A stretch of 64,000 nt of DNA from Tistrella mobilis (GCF_039634785.1 NZ_JBBIAB010000014.1:61290-125289), one strand, 5' to 3'. Positions 1 to 8,146 are shown, counted from the first letter of the stretch. Translations and numbers: made by a program. Notes: generated by a model not told the origin, from the letters alone.

Positions 1-180
1 GACAAGAGGGGGGCGCCAAGGCGGCTGCGGGCGGGGGGCCGGCCGTGCGCGGCCGCAAGTGGCCGCATCCCCGGCCATGCATCGCCGGCCCCCGATCTGC
101 ATGCTGTCGGATGACGGATCGCTCCGGTGCCCTCAGCGGGCCGCCCCGTGATCCCCTCATCCGACAGGACCTTTGATCCG
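1..180. other. Left-edge region, possible 3' end of an upstream phage gene
   Basis: No complete gene is visible. All three forward frames stay open for part of this stretch, so it may hold the 3' end of a gene beginning outside the window. An 11-bp inverted repeat, CTGTCGGATGA at 104-114 and TCATCCGACAG at 157-167, lies just before the holin start at 181. It could be an operator or an mRNA structure over the holin ribosome-binding region. It has no T-run, so it is not a standard terminator. Confidence 0.3.
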
Positions 181-501
181 ATGCACGACCTTCTCCAGGG
201 CCTGTGGTCGGCGATGCGTGAGACCGCCGACCTTCTGGGCCTGACCGTGATTGCCGCCTATCTGGGCCGGCTGCTCGTCCATGTGGGCGAAGTGCAGCGC
301 GGCCGGCGGCGCTTTTTCAGCACGCACCTGCTGTGGGAACTGGTGACGGCGATCGCGATCGGCATCGTCGCCGACGGCATCGCCCATCAGCTGGGCCTGG
401 CCGGCCCGCCCCGCACCGCGGCCATCGTGGCCATCGCCTATCTCGGGCCCCGCGGGCTCGAGGAAGTCATCGTGCGGCTCATCGCCGTGCGCCGCAGCTG
501 A
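181..501 (+). CDS. LydA-like phage holin
   Basis: Small membrane protein of 106 residues, expected to permeabilise the inner membrane and let the endolysin reach peptidoglycan. Hydrophobic segments lie at about 18-36, 50-72 and 78-92, with a basic linker (RGRRR) at 40-44. The pattern of a conserved ELVTA segment, then PPRTAAIVAIAYLGPRGLE, resembles the LydA/Phage_holin_3_3 family. The Met at 181 was chosen because the 18 extra residues of the longer frame from 127 are proline- and serine-rich and unlike a holin. The endolysin starts 14 bases after the stop, a usual lysis-cassette order. The family call rests on pattern recognition and position. Confidence 0.7.
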   Translation: MHDLLQGLWSAMRETADLLGLTVIAAYLGRLLVHVGEVQRGRRRFFSTHLLWELVTAIAIGIVADGIAHQLGLAGPPRTAAIVAIAYLGPRGLEEVIVRLIAVRRS

Positions 502-515
502 GGGAGACCCATCCC

Positions 516-1094
516 ATGGACATGTCTCTGCCCGATGCCGCCCCCCGGTCGCCCCTGTTCGAGGCGAGCCTGCAGGTCGTGCTGGCCTGGGAGGGCGGCG
601 AGACCGTCACCGACGATCCGCTCGACCCCGGCGGCATCACCCGCTGGGGGATCAGCCTGGCCTTTCTGCGCCGGATCGACCCCGGCGCCGGGCCCGACCG
701 GATCCGGACCCTGGATCGCGACGAGGCGGCGGCGATCTATGCCCGCGACTTCTGGCGCCCGATCCGCGGTGACCAGCTGCCGCCGCCGCTCGCCCTCTTC
801 ACCTTCGACAGCGCGGTCAATCTGGGCGTGCCGCGCGCGGTGCGCCTGCTGCAGCAGGCGGTGGGCGCCGATGTCGACGGCATCATGGGGCCGCGCACCG
901 TCAATGCCGCCCGGGCCGCCGCCCAGCGGCCGCAGCGCCTGACCCAGGCCCTGGCCGACATGGCCGCAGGCCGTCTGCAGATCTATGCCACCCGCCCCGG
1001 CTTTCCGCGCTTCGGGCGCGGCTGGACCCGCCGGGTGCTGGATGTTCACGGGCGGGCCGTGGCGCTCGCCACCGAAGAAGGAGCCGCAGCATGA
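516..1094 (+). CDS. GH108-type phage endolysin (N-acetylmuramidase)
   Basis: A 192-residue peptidoglycan hydrolase. The N-terminal part carries the GH108 signature, with the probable catalytic Glu at residue 26 (LAWEGGET), followed by DDPLDPGGITRWGIS at 33-47. The C-terminal half (about 93-135) has FDSAVNLG and VDGIMGPRTVNAA, as in the peptidoglycan-binding domain usually paired with GH108. There is no signal peptide, so export would depend on the upstream holin. The ATG at 516 follows a GGGAGA sequence; the longer upstream frame has no recognisable content. The stop overlaps the next start in an ATGA, so the two are translationally coupled. Together with the holin this forms a lysis cassette. 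Confidence 0.9.
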   Translation: MDMSLPDAAPRSPLFEASLQVVLAWEGGETVTDDPLDPGGITRWGISLAFLRRIDPGAGPDRIRTLDRDEAAAIYARDFWRPIRGDQLPPPLALFTFDSAVNLGVPRAVRLLQQAVGADVDGIMGPRTVNAARAAAQRPQRLTQALADMAAGRLQIYATRPGFPRFGRGWTRRVLDVHGRAVALATEEGAAA

Positions 1095-1486
1095 CCGGGA
1101 TCGACGATCTTCTCGTGGCGCGCCTGGGCGGTGTCGTGGCCGAACTGGCCGGCGCCGGGGTGATGGTGGCCGGCGCCTGGGCGCTGGGCCGCATCGCCGG
1201 CTGGGCGGGTGTCGCCCGTGACGACCGGGTGCGCGCCTATCTGGAGGCGGCGCTTGAACGTGCCGTCGATCGGGCGCTGGGCCATGTGTCGGCAGGCGGG
1301 GGGGCGACAGGTGAGGGGCCGGCAGGGGAGGCGGTGTCGATGGCCACGGCCTATCTGCGCGAGACCGTGCCCCAGGCGCTCAAGACCCTGTCCATTGCCC
1401 CCGATACGCTCGACCGCATGGTCGAAGCGCGCCTCGCCGCCCGCGCCGCCGGGTCGAAACCGCAGAGGCCGTCGGTTCAGCCGTAA
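1091..1486 (+). CDS. Small membrane protein of the phage lysis cassette
   Basis: A 131-residue protein that I do not recognise by family. A hydrophobic, Gly/Ala-rich segment at about 13-36 (LGGVVAELAGAGVMVAGAWAL) predicts one membrane span. A charged amphipathic region (DRVRAYLEAALERAVDRAL) and a Gly-rich linker follow, then a second helical section. It starts in an ATGA overlap with the endolysin gene, which makes a role in lysis (accessory holin, spanin-like or tail-associated) plausible. There is no lipobox. The 3' end overlaps the convergent repressor gene by 10 bases. Confidence 0.6.
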   Translation: MTGIDDLLVARLGGVVAELAGAGVMVAGAWALGRIAGWAGVARDDRVRAYLEAALERAVDRALGHVSAGGGATGEGPAGEAVSMATAYLRETVPQALKTLSIAPDTLDRMVEARLAARAAGSKPQRPSVQP

Positions 1487-2238
1487 TCGCTGGCGCCGAC
1501 GATCCGGTGGATGCTCAGCACCTGGCCCAGCTCGTGTTCCAGCTCGCCGCGCGGGTTGAACTGGCGCAGATGCAGCCGGGTCGCAGTGCGCCGGACGAAC
1601 TGCTTGATCAGCCCGCGGGTCGGCACATGCGGGTCGCCGGTGCGGATCTGGACCACCACGAAACAACCGGGCGTGATCGGTCGGTTGGGGTTCACATGGA
1701 CCAGCTCGCCGGCGAAATAGCGCGGCTCCATGCTTTCCCCCTGAACATAGACCGCATAGCCGTTGGCCACTCCGGCCAAAATCGGCGGCCGGGCGACGTA
1801 TTCGTTGACCGTGCCGTTGAAATCGAACGCCCCATCATCGCCGCCCATGGCCGCACCATAGACCGGAAGGTCACGTGGTGTGGCGCCGGGCGGCGTTGCC
1901 GTTTCATGCGCCGGCTCGGCGACGAAGCCGGTGGGCTGCGTCGGTGCGGGAAGGGGTGCGGGGGACAGGGGGGCGGCCGGGTGGGGCGCCAGCGGCGGCA
2001 GACCGGCCGTTTCGCCCAGCTCTCCGCCGGCTGTCGGCAGATGGTCGGGGACCAGCAGATCGGCCGGCGCGCAGTCCAGCGCCCGCGCAAGGCGGCCCAT
2101 CCACTCGGCGGTCAGCCGGCGGGAGCCCTTTTCCAGCTTGTTGATCTGTGACGCCTCGGTTCCTACGCGCTGCCCCAGCTCATGCATGGTCAGCCCGCGC
2201 CGTTCGCGCCACTCGCGGATGCGGTTCTGCATGGCCAT
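1477..2238 (-). CDS. S24 (LexA/CI-type) phage repressor with HTH domain
   Basis: Repressor-protease of about 253 residues. An N-terminal XRE-type helix-turn-helix (about 4-60; RRGLTMHELGQRVGTEASQINKLEKG) is joined by a Pro-rich linker (about 65-122) to a peptidase S24 domain. The catalytic pair is visible as Ser169 (QGESMEP) and Lys212 (RGLIKQF). Proteins of this type silence prophage or tailocin genes and self-cleave when RecA is activated by DNA damage. The start is uncertain: Met at 2238 or 2232 gives a normal HTH N-terminus, while an upstream in-frame Met at 2283 would add about 15 residues. It lies convergent to the lysis genes and divergent from the DUF6362-type gene, a typical immunity-switch arrangement. 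Confidence 0.85.
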   Translation of the reverse strand: MAMQNRIREWRERRGLTMHELGQRVGTEASQINKLEKGSRRLTAEWMGRLARALDCAPADLLVPDHLPTAGGELGETAGLPPLAPHPAAPLSPAPLPAPTQPTGFVAEPAHETATPPGATPRDLPVYGAAMGGDDGAFDFNGTVNEYVARPPILAGVANGYAVYVQGESMEPRYFAGELVHVNPNRPITPGCFVVVQIRTGDPHVPTRGLIKQFVRRTATRLHLRQFNPRGELEHELGQVLSIHRIVGASDYG

Positions 2239-2289
2239 AAAATGGTCGATGTGGCCGCAAAGTGCAATGGCCAAAACGGACATATTTTG
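2231..2289. promoter_or_regulatory. Candidate repressor operator region
   Basis: The divergent region between the S24 repressor and the DUF6362-type gene holds two inverted repeats: TGGCC at 2252-2256 with GGCCA at 2269-2273, and CAAAA at 2272-2276 with TTTTG at 2285-2289. A short ATGGCCAT palindrome lies at 2231-2238. They sit where autoregulatory sites of a CI-type repressor are expected. No binding data exist; the assignment is by position and symmetry. Confidence 0.35.
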
Positions 2290-2351
2290 CTTGATCAGAG
2301 GGGTGGCCATGGTCAATCTTGGGGGACGCAACCGAAACGGGAGGCAATACG

Positions 2352-2831
2352 ATGGCACGCAGCCCTGAAGCCCTGGGTTCCCTTGACGAGATGGAGGGGG
2401 GTATGTTCAGCGCGCCCCGCGCGCAGGACCTTCTGGCGCCGGTAAAGGCGCTGTTCGACGAGGCGGCGCAGACGCTGCGCCGGCTGCCGCCGGCCGAGCG
2501 GCCGCAGCGGGCACGGATCTCGTGGGATGATCTGGGGGTCGGCAGCGGCCGCCCCGCGGGCGGGCGGCGAGAGGCCGAGGGCCGCGGGCTTGCCCCCGAT
2601 GCGGGGCAGATCTCGCGGCTGGATCTGGCGCTGGAAATCAGCCTCCGGCTGGAGCCGGTGCACCGGCGGATCATCTGGGCGCGGGCGGAGGGCCGGCTGT
2701 GGAAGGTGATCGCCGGCGATCTGGGGCTGGACCGCACCACCTGCTGGCGCCACTGGCAGCGGGCGCTGGGCCAGGCGGCGCTGATCCACGCCCTGCTGGT
2801 GACGGAACACCGCAGCCGGGCACGCATGTAA
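2352..2831 (+). CDS. DUF6362-type helix-turn-helix phage protein
   Basis: A 159-residue protein resembling the DUF6362 family found in alphaproteobacterial prophages. The C-terminal half (about 95-150) contains LEPVHRRIIWARAEG and WKVIAGDLGLDRTTCWRHW, a helix-turn-helix like the second half of a sigma region 4 or a terminase small-subunit HTH. The N-terminal half is proline- and arginine-rich. The ATG at 2352 was preferred; an alternative Met lies at 2403. It is transcribed away from the repressor, so it may be the first gene of a repressed operon or a regulator of late genes. Function beyond probable DNA binding is not known to me. Confidence 0.6.
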   Translation: MARSPEALGSLDEMEGGMFSAPRAQDLLAPVKALFDEAAQTLRRLPPAERPQRARISWDDLGVGSGRPAGGRREAEGRGLAPDAGQISRLDLALEISLRLEPVHRRIIWARAEGRLWKVIAGDLGLDRTTCWRHWQRALGQAALIHALLVTEHRSRARM

Positions 2832-2856
2832 GCGGGTGCGCCCCGCCGCCGGCGGC

Positions 2857-3393
2857 TCAGTCGACGGCGTTGTTCAGGATATCGACGATCACGCCGGTCG
2901 CCGCTGCAATCAGCAGGATGTCGCGGCCGGCCTGGATCCATTCATAGCCCTCGCGCCGGGGCAGACGATCGTAGAGGGGGCCCGGCAGGCGCTTCTTCGC
3001 GATCCCCGGCGGCAGCGGCTTGCCCCGCCCCAGATTGCGCGCGATGCCCGGCGGCAGCGGCTCATAGCCGAACAGGCCGCGGTGATCGCCGATATAGTCG
3101 GTGATGATCCGGCGTTCGTCGCCGGTGATGATGTTCACATTGATCAGGGCCGGTCCGCGATCGTCATGGCGATGATCCTGCCGGCCGGGGCCGTGGTCGT
3201 CATGGCGGTCGTCCCGATCATGCTTTCCGTGCTTCGGCCCGCCGCCACCCTTTGCATGCGGGGGCGGGTCGGCCAATGCGGGATTGAAGACGCCGGGCCC
3301 GGCCACGATACCGGGCAGGGCGATCAGGGATATGGCCAGAACGGCCAGATGGCGCCGCACCGATGGGTGCGGGGCAGACGGGTGCTCAGACAT
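2857..3393 (-). CDS. CigR/RcnB-like exported protein
   Basis: Exported protein of 178 residues. The signal peptide covers about 1-41 (HLAVLAISLIALPGIVAG, cleavage near ALA-DP). A His/Asp/Gly-rich stretch at about 45-82 could bind metal. The C-terminal half repeats the motif PLPPGIAxxLxxGKPLPPGIAKKRLPG, followed by DRLPRREGYEW, which is characteristic of the CigR/RcnB-like family. A final hydrophobic segment (ILLIAAATGVIVDIL) may anchor it. CigR of Salmonella is known as an anti-virulence regulator and RcnB as a periplasmic Ni/Co factor; neither role can be assigned here. Its start overlaps the end of the upstream gene by 8 bases, indicating an operon. Confidence 0.7.
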   Translation of the reverse strand: MSEHPSAPHPSVRRHLAVLAISLIALPGIVAGPGVFNPALADPPPHAKGGGGPKHGKHDRDDRHDDHGPGRQDHRHDDRGPALINVNIITGDERRIITDYIGDHRGLFGYEPLPPGIARNLGRGKPLPPGIAKKRLPGPLYDRLPRREGYEWIQAGRDILLIAAATGVIVDILNNAVD

Positions 3394-3676
3394 CGGCTTC
3401 GTCCCATTCCGACCACAGCTCGGCTTCGGCGCCCCCGGGGCTGTCGAAACCGCCGCCATAGCGATCATCGTAACGGCCGATGGCGCGGCGATGCCCCGGG
3501 GCTGCCGGCACCTCGAGGGCGACTTCCAGCCCCGGCACTGCCGCAATCACCCGCCTGCCGCCGTCGCCGGCGATGGCGGGCGTGCCCAGCATCGCGGCAA
3601 GGGCGGTGCCGGCGGCGACGCTGACGACGATCCGCCGGTTTCTGCGGGGTATGTGGGGCCTGGCGCGGTTGCGCAT
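3386..3676 (-). CDS. Small exported protein upstream of the CigR-like gene
   Basis: A 96-residue hypothetical protein. A basic N-terminus (MRNRARPHIPRRNRR) is followed by a hydrophobic signal segment (IVVSVAAGTALAAMLGTPAIAGD). The mature part is short, contains RYDDRYGGGFDSPGG and ends acidic (ELWSEWDEADV). The Met at 3676 was chosen because it places the basic n-region directly before the hydrophobic core. It overlaps the start of the CigR-like gene, so the two are probably co-translated and act together in the cell envelope. I do not recognise the family. Confidence 0.55.
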   Translation of the reverse strand: MRNRARPHIPRRNRRIVVSVAAGTALAAMLGTPAIAGDGGRRVIAAVPGLEVALEVPAAPGHRRAIGRYDDRYGGGFDSPGGAEAELWSEWDEADV

Positions 3677-3853
3677 CGGGACATCTGCTCCATCGGGTCG
3701 AGGCAGGGGCGCTGTCCCACGGAACAAGACCACGCCCCATATTGATCCGATGATGCCGCAGCTTGTGGCCGCGCGGGCGTGATCAGCCGATGTGCGAACT
3801 GTGACCGGCGGGGGCCCGCGCGTGACATCGCCCGAACACCGCCCGCGGCGGGC

Positions 3854-4597
3854 TCAGCCGCCGGCCTTCTGCCAGCCGGCCGCGCGGGCATCGGCTTCGG
3901 AACAGAACCAGCGTTCGCCCTGGCCCTCGTCGATGCGGGTGCGCTCGTAAGACCGGCTGCCGGGCACATGATACAGCCGCCGGCCGTCTTTGGAGATGTT
4001 GCCCTTGATGTCGCAGCCCTTGGGGTGGCCGCCGCTGCCGGTCGCCGGCGTGGCCGGTGCGCGCTCGGGCGTGGCCGGGGCCAGTGCCCCCGGCGGCGGG
4101 TTCAGCTTCACGCCCTTGCGATGGTCCCAGGGCATCACGAAGCGGCCCGACCACAGCCCCCGTTTCGCAGCCTTCGCCTCGGCTTCGGCCGGCACATAGT
4201 CGCGGCCGTAATTGACGTAGGCCACCGCCAGACCTTCCGAAACCATGCGCCGGTTGATGTCTTCGCCATTCACCGCGCAGCGCCCGACCACCCGGCCATA
4301 GCGATCGCGATCGACGATCTCGCAGGCGACGGTGCGTCCCGAGGTCAGCCGGTCGAGCAGCTGTGTCGCGTCGCGGCCGCAGCGCCAGGCGCGATTTTTG
4401 GCGTCGGCGCAGATCTGCGAACTTTCCGGCGCATCGATGCCGAACATGCGGATGCGGGTGCCGTGGATGTCGAGCGTGTCGCCGTCGATCACGCTGGCAC
4501 GGCCGGTGACGTCGGCGGCAAGGGCCGGTGTGATCGCGGCCGGCAGGGCCAGAAGGGCAAGCAGGGCGGCAGCCGCGGAAGCGAGGCGGGGGAACAT
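3854..4597 (-). CDS. Exported thermonuclease-family (SNase-like) protein
   Basis: A 247-residue secreted protein. The signal peptide is at 1-28 (LALLALPAAITPALA). The staphylococcal-nuclease fold follows at about 29-150, with VIDGDTLDIHGTRIRMFGIDAPE carrying the Asp, Arg and Glu of the SNase site, and DRYGRVVGRC carrying the second arginine region. A Pro/Ala linker leads to a C-terminal module at about 193-245 (CDIKGNIS...RRLYHVPGSRSYERT...GERWFCSEADARAAGW), common in rhizobial and alphaproteobacterial thermonuclease-family proteins. It probably cleaves nucleic acids in the periplasm or outside the cell, though several homologues are uncharacterised. It appears to be a single-gene unit. Confidence 0.85.
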   Translation of the reverse strand: MFPRLASAAAALLALLALPAAITPALAADVTGRASVIDGDTLDIHGTRIRMFGIDAPESSQICADAKNRAWRCGRDATQLLDRLTSGRTVACEIVDRDRYGRVVGRCAVNGEDINRRMVSEGLAVAYVNYGRDYVPAEAEAKAAKRGLWSGRFVMPWDHRKGVKLNPPPGALAPATPERAPATPATGSGGHPKGCDIKGNISKDGRRLYHVPGSRSYERTRIDEGQGERWFCSEADARAAGWQKAGG

Positions 4598-4915
4598 CGG
4601 GCTCCTGGTCGGTCGGAGGGAGAGACAACAACTCGACCGGGAGCTTAATCATCATTTCGAACTTATGGTAGTAACTGTCCCGCGAAAACGCACCGTCGCA
4701 TGCAGCCACAGCGCGCAGGCGCAGGTATGCGTGCCCTGCAATGCCGCCACAAGTATCGGGTCCGCTTGAAAAGATGTCGGGGTGTTGCGACATCTGCGGT
4801 CCTTGACCATGGCCCCTGGCGGGCCCTATACCCCTTTCTCGGAAAGGCGCGTTCATGGCCCACCCGTGTCGTATGCGGGTGCGGGTGGCGCGCCTCGCAG
4901 ATGAGGACATGACCC
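4598..4915. promoter_or_regulatory. Intergenic leader between the nuclease and thrS with a candidate promoter
   Basis: No gene is visible in these 318 bases. A sigma70-like promoter for thrS can be drawn with TTGACC at 4803-4808 and TATACC at 4827-4832, separated by 18 bases. Just upstream is an inverted repeat, GATGTCG at 4773-4779 and CGACATC at 4788-4794, placed as an activator or repressor site would be. The thrS start at 4916 is preceded by GAGGA at 4903-4907. No T-box or ThrS-autoregulatory tRNA mimic was recognised. Confidence 0.4.
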
Positions 4916-6799
4916 ATGGCGAGCGAGATCGCGCCGGACGTCTATGCAATGCGCCATTCCTGTGCGCATCTGATGGCAGCGGCGATCCGTGAACTCTATC
5001 CCGAAGCCAAATTCGGCGTGGGGCCGCCGACCGCGACCGGTTTCTATTACGACATCGATCTGCCCGAGCCGCTGAAGCTCGACGATCTGCAGAAGATCGA
5101 GCAGATGATGCGTAAGCTGCGCAAGAAGAAGCTGCGGTTCGACCGCCGCGAACTGCCGATCGAGGATGCGATCGGCTTCATGCGCGAGCATCACCAGGAT
5201 TACAAGGTCGAGCTGCTCCAGCTGCTGCGGGATCGCGGCACCACCGCCATCGCCAAGGAGACCGGCGACGACACCGCCGTCGATGGCGACCAGTCGGGCG
5301 TGGACAGCGTTTCGTTCTACACCACGGGCAATTTCGTCGACCTCTGCCGGGGGCCGCATGTCGAGAACACCGGCCAGTGCGGCGAGTTCAAGCTGATCAA
5401 CATCGCCGGCGCCTATTGGCGCGGCAACAGCGACGGCCCGCAGCTGCAGCGCATCTATGGTCTCTGCTTCCCCACCAAGGAGGAGCTGGAGCACTGCATG
5501 TGGCAGATGGAGCAGGCCAAGCTGCGCGATCATCGCAAGATCGGCCGCGAGCTGAAGATCTACCGCTTCTCGCCCGAGGTGGGCGCGGGCCTGCCGCTCT
5601 GGCTGCCCCGCGGCACGGCACTGCGCGACGAGCTGGAATTCCTGGCCCAGAAGGAAGAGCGGCGCGACGGCTATCTGCGTGTCGTCACCCCGCAGATCAC
5701 CAAGGAAGAGCTGTACTACCGGTCCCGGCATCTGCCCTATTATGCCGAGGACATGTACAAGCCCTTCGAGATCGACGGCGAGCGCTTCTATCTGCGGCCG
5801 ATGAACTGCCCGCATCACCACCAGGTCTATCTGGCGGAGAAGCACAGCTATCGTGATCTGCCGGTGCGCCTGTCGGAATACGGCCAGGTCTATCGCTACG
5901 AGGCGAGCGGTGCGCTGTCGGGCCTGATGCGGGTGCGCGGCTTCTGCCAGAACGACGCCCATATCTATTGCCGGTACGATCAGGCCAAGGACGAGTTCCT
6001 GAAGGTCATGCGGCTTCATGCCCGCTATTACGACCTGTTCGAGATCAAGGACTACTATATGCGCCTGTCGCTGCCCGATCTCGACAAGCTCGACAAATAT
6101 GTCGACGAGCCCGAGAAGTGGCTGGCGGCGCTGAAGATCATCCGCGAGGCGATGATCGAATCGGGCTATCCCTTCCGCGAGGTGGAAGGCGAGGCGGCGT
6201 TCTACGGGCCCAAGGTCGACTTCATGATCAAGTCGGTCATCGGCACCGAATACGCCATCTCGACCAACCAGCTCGACTTCCTGGCCACCCAGACCTTCGA
6301 CCTCACCTATATCGGCGAGGACGGCAAGGAGCACCCGGTCTACGTCATCCACCGGGCGCCGCTGGGCAGTCACGAGCGGTTCGTGGCCTTCCTGATCGAG
6401 CATTACGCCGGCAACTTCCCCACCTGGCTCGCCCCGGTGCAGGCCATGGTGGTGCCGATCGCCGACCGGCATAACGACTATGCCGAAGAGGTCCGCAACC
6501 TGCTGTTCGATGCCGACGTGCCCACCGGCACCGGCGGCCTTCGGGTGGAGGTGGATACCAGCACCGAGCGGATGCAGAAGAAGATCCGCAACGCCCAGCT
6601 GGAGAAGATCCCCTACATCCTGGTGGTCGGCGACAAGGAGGCCGAAACCCGGACCGTGGCCGTGCGCCTGCGCAACGGTACCGATCTGGGGGCCATGCCG
6701 ATCGCAGACGTTATCGCCCGCATGCGCGACGAGGTGGTCAACCGCCGCGACATCGAGCTGCCGGCGATCGAGACCGCCGGAGATGCCACCGCTCATTGA
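4916..6799 (+). CDS. thrS: Threonyl-tRNA synthetase lacking the TGS domain
   Basis: Charges tRNA-Thr with threonine in the cytoplasm. The 627-residue protein begins directly with the editing domain (HSCAH, the HxxxH pair, near residue 14; the matching CRGPH pair near 147). The class II catalytic core carries the zinc ligands Cys (MNCPHH), His (QNDAHIY) and His (PLGSHERF), followed by an anticodon-binding domain from about 500. The N-terminal TGS domain of about 60 residues seen in E. coli ThrS is absent. An in-frame TGA lies two codons before the ATG, so no extension is hidden upstream. All catalytic and editing residues are present, so it should be active. It is followed by a strong terminator and is monocistronic. 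Confidence 0.95.
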   Translation: MASEIAPDVYAMRHSCAHLMAAAIRELYPEAKFGVGPPTATGFYYDIDLPEPLKLDDLQKIEQMMRKLRKKKLRFDRRELPIEDAIGFMREHHQDYKVELLQLLRDRGTTAIAKETGDDTAVDGDQSGVDSVSFYTTGNFVDLCRGPHVENTGQCGEFKLINIAGAYWRGNSDGPQLQRIYGLCFPTKEELEHCMWQMEQAKLRDHRKIGRELKIYRFSPEVGAGLPLWLPRGTALRDELEFLAQKEERRDGYLRVVTPQITKEELYYRSRHLPYYAEDMYKPFEIDGERFYLRPMNCPHHHQVYLAEKHSYRDLPVRLSEYGQVYRYEASGALSGLMRVRGFCQNDAHIYCRYDQAKDEFLKVMRLHARYYDLFEIKDYYMRLSLPDLDKLDKYVDEPEKWLAALKIIREAMIESGYPFREVEGEAAFYGPKVDFMIKSVIGTEYAISTNQLDFLATQTFDLTYIGEDGKEHPVYVIHRAPLGSHERFVAFLIEHYAGNFPTWLAPVQAMVVPIADRHNDYAEEVRNLLFDADVPTGTGGLRVEVDTSTERMQKKIRNAQLEKIPYILVVGDKEAETRTVAVRLRNGTDLGAMPIADVIARMRDEVVNRRDIELPAIETAGDATAH

Positions 6800-6837
6800 G
6801 CGATGCAGTCTGCGCGGTAACCGCATCTACACAGAAG

Positions 6838-6867
6838 CCGCCGGGCAGCACTGCCCGGCGGTTTTTT
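6838..6867 (+). terminator. Intrinsic terminator of thrS
   Basis: A perfect 10-bp GC stem, CCGCCGGGCA at 6838-6847 and TGCCCGGCGG at 6852-6861, has a GCAC loop and six T residues. It lies 38 bases after the thrS stop. Confidence 0.92.
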
Positions 6868-6980
6868 CGTTCTGTGGTAAACCCTTGGCGACAAGGCGCG
6901 GACACGTCGTTGCATTAACCATATCCCCGGCATAACCTTCGCGCGTTTTCAGGACCTGACATCTCTTGAAGGAGGCGCGC

Positions 6981-7508
6981 GTGAGGCGGACGAGGATTGG
7001 AATCGCCGGGATCGCGCTGATGGCCGGGCTGGCCATGGCACTCGGCGGCTGCGCGACGCAGGGGCAGAGCCGTTACAGCTATAAGGACGTCGGCCGGGCG
7101 AGCGAGGTGGCCTTCGGCACCGTGCTGTCGTCGCGCCAGGTGGACATCACCGGCCAGAACACCGGCGCCGGCGCCGTGGTCGGCGGCACCGCCGGCGGGC
7201 TTGCCATGTCGAATGTGGGCCGTGGCACCGGCAATGTCGCGGCGATCCTGGGCGGCGCCCTGGTCGGCGCGGTCGCAGGCGCCGTGATCGAGCAGGCGGC
7301 GGCTGATCGGGTCGGCATCGAATACGTGCTGATCCTGGCCAATGGCAAGACCATCACCGTGGTCCAGGAACAGGACGAGGGCGACGAGATCTTCGCGCCC
7401 GGCGCCCCGGTCATGATCCAGACCAATGGCAGCTATCAGCGCGTGCTCTCCACCGCCAACCTGCCGTCGGAAGTGTCGCGCCCCAAGCAAGTGAAGATCG
7501 TCGACTGA
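6981..7508 (+). CDS. Glycine-zipper outer-membrane lipoprotein (SlyB-like)
   Basis: A lipoprotein of about 175 residues. The signal peptide ends in a lipobox (AMALGGC, Cys near residue 24). The mature part has a Gly/Ala-rich glycine-zipper region at about 58-108 (GAGAVVGGTAGGLAMSN...GGALVGAVAGAVIEQ), as in SlyB/17 kDa-antigen type proteins, then a beta-rich end (EYVLILANGKTITVVQE). The GTG at 6981 was chosen because GGAGG at 6971-6975 lies at normal distance; a TTG at 6966 is the only longer alternative. It is expected in the periplasmic leaflet of the outer membrane, supporting envelope integrity. The YajG-like lipoprotein gene follows after 50 bases, probably in the same transcript. Confidence 0.8.
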   Translation: MRRTRIGIAGIALMAGLAMALGGCATQGQSRYSYKDVGRASEVAFGTVLSSRQVDITGQNTGAGAVVGGTAGGLAMSNVGRGTGNVAAILGGALVGAVAGAVIEQAAADRVGIEYVLILANGKTITVVQEQDEGDEIFAPGAPVMIQTNGSYQRVLSTANLPSEVSRPKQVKIVD

Positions 7509-7558
7509 CCCCGTTACGGGCACCCGACGACGCTCCCCCCAGGAAAGCCGAACCTGCC

Positions 7559-8146
7559 ATGAAGAAGCTCATCACCGTGGCCCTCGGGCTGCTGATGCTG
7601 TCTGCCTGCGCCTTCACCGAAGATTCGATCCCCGTCCATTACACCGCCCCGGCCAATCTGGAGCTGGTGCAGGGGGCATCGGACGTGACGCTGGAAGTCG
7701 TGGGCCAGGATGGCCGCGTCGCCAACCGCGACCGCATCTCCAGCAAGAAGAACGGCTACGGCATGGAGACCGCCCGCATCCTTGCGGCCAATGACGTGGT
7801 CGCCGAGGTTGCGAACGCGGTGCGCACCGAGTTGCAGTCGCTGGGCTTCACCATCGGCGAGGGCGGCATCCATGTCGTGATCGAGACCCAGACCTTCTAC
7901 AACGACTTCAAGACCGGCTTCTGGAGCGGCGACGCCGTGGCCGAGGTCGCCTTCATGCTGACCGCAACGAAGCCCGACGGCACGCTGGTCTACAGCCGCG
8001 CCTATCGCGCGGTCGGCATGAACAAGGACATCATGATGGCCTCGGCCGAAAACGCCGCCCCGGCGCTGGAAGAGGCATTGCGTGAGGCGGTCCGCCAGGT
8101 CGTGCAGGACAAGGCGCTTCAGGCGGCGCTGCTCGCCGCGAAATAA
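7559..8146 (+). CDS. yajG: YajG-family lipoprotein
   Basis: A 195-residue lipoprotein with signal peptide and lipobox (LMLSAC, Cys17). The body matches the YajG/Lipoprotein_16 family: an N-terminal YTAPANLELVQGASDVTLEVV strand region, then DRISSKKNGYGMETA, a segment on LQSLGF and later FMLTATKPDGTLVYSRAYRA, ending in a helical AALEEALREAVRQVV region. YajG proteins are outer-membrane lipoproteins of unclear function, often beside peptidoglycan or envelope genes. Here the gene is paired with a glycine-zipper lipoprotein and closed by a terminator, making a two-gene envelope unit. Confidence 0.8.
   Translation: MKKLITVALGLLMLSACAFTEDSIPVHYTAPANLELVQGASDVTLEVVGQDGRVANRDRISSKKNGYGMETARILAANDVVAEVANAVRTELQSLGFTIGEGGIHVVIETQTFYNDFKTGFWSGDAVAEVAFMLTATKPDGTLVYSRAYRAVGMNKDIMMASAENAAPALEEALREAVRQVVQDKALQAALLAAK

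Noticed and set aside
4700..4912. A 70-codon frame that might hold the missing ThrS TGS domain
   Set aside because: The sequence is Cys/Arg-rich and shows no TGS motifs; the frame is not joined to thrS.
4853..6826. A 657-codon open frame on the minus strand opposite thrS
   Set aside because: It mirrors thrS codons in high-GC DNA, is His/Gln/Leu-rich without family features, and thrS is unmistakable on the other strand.
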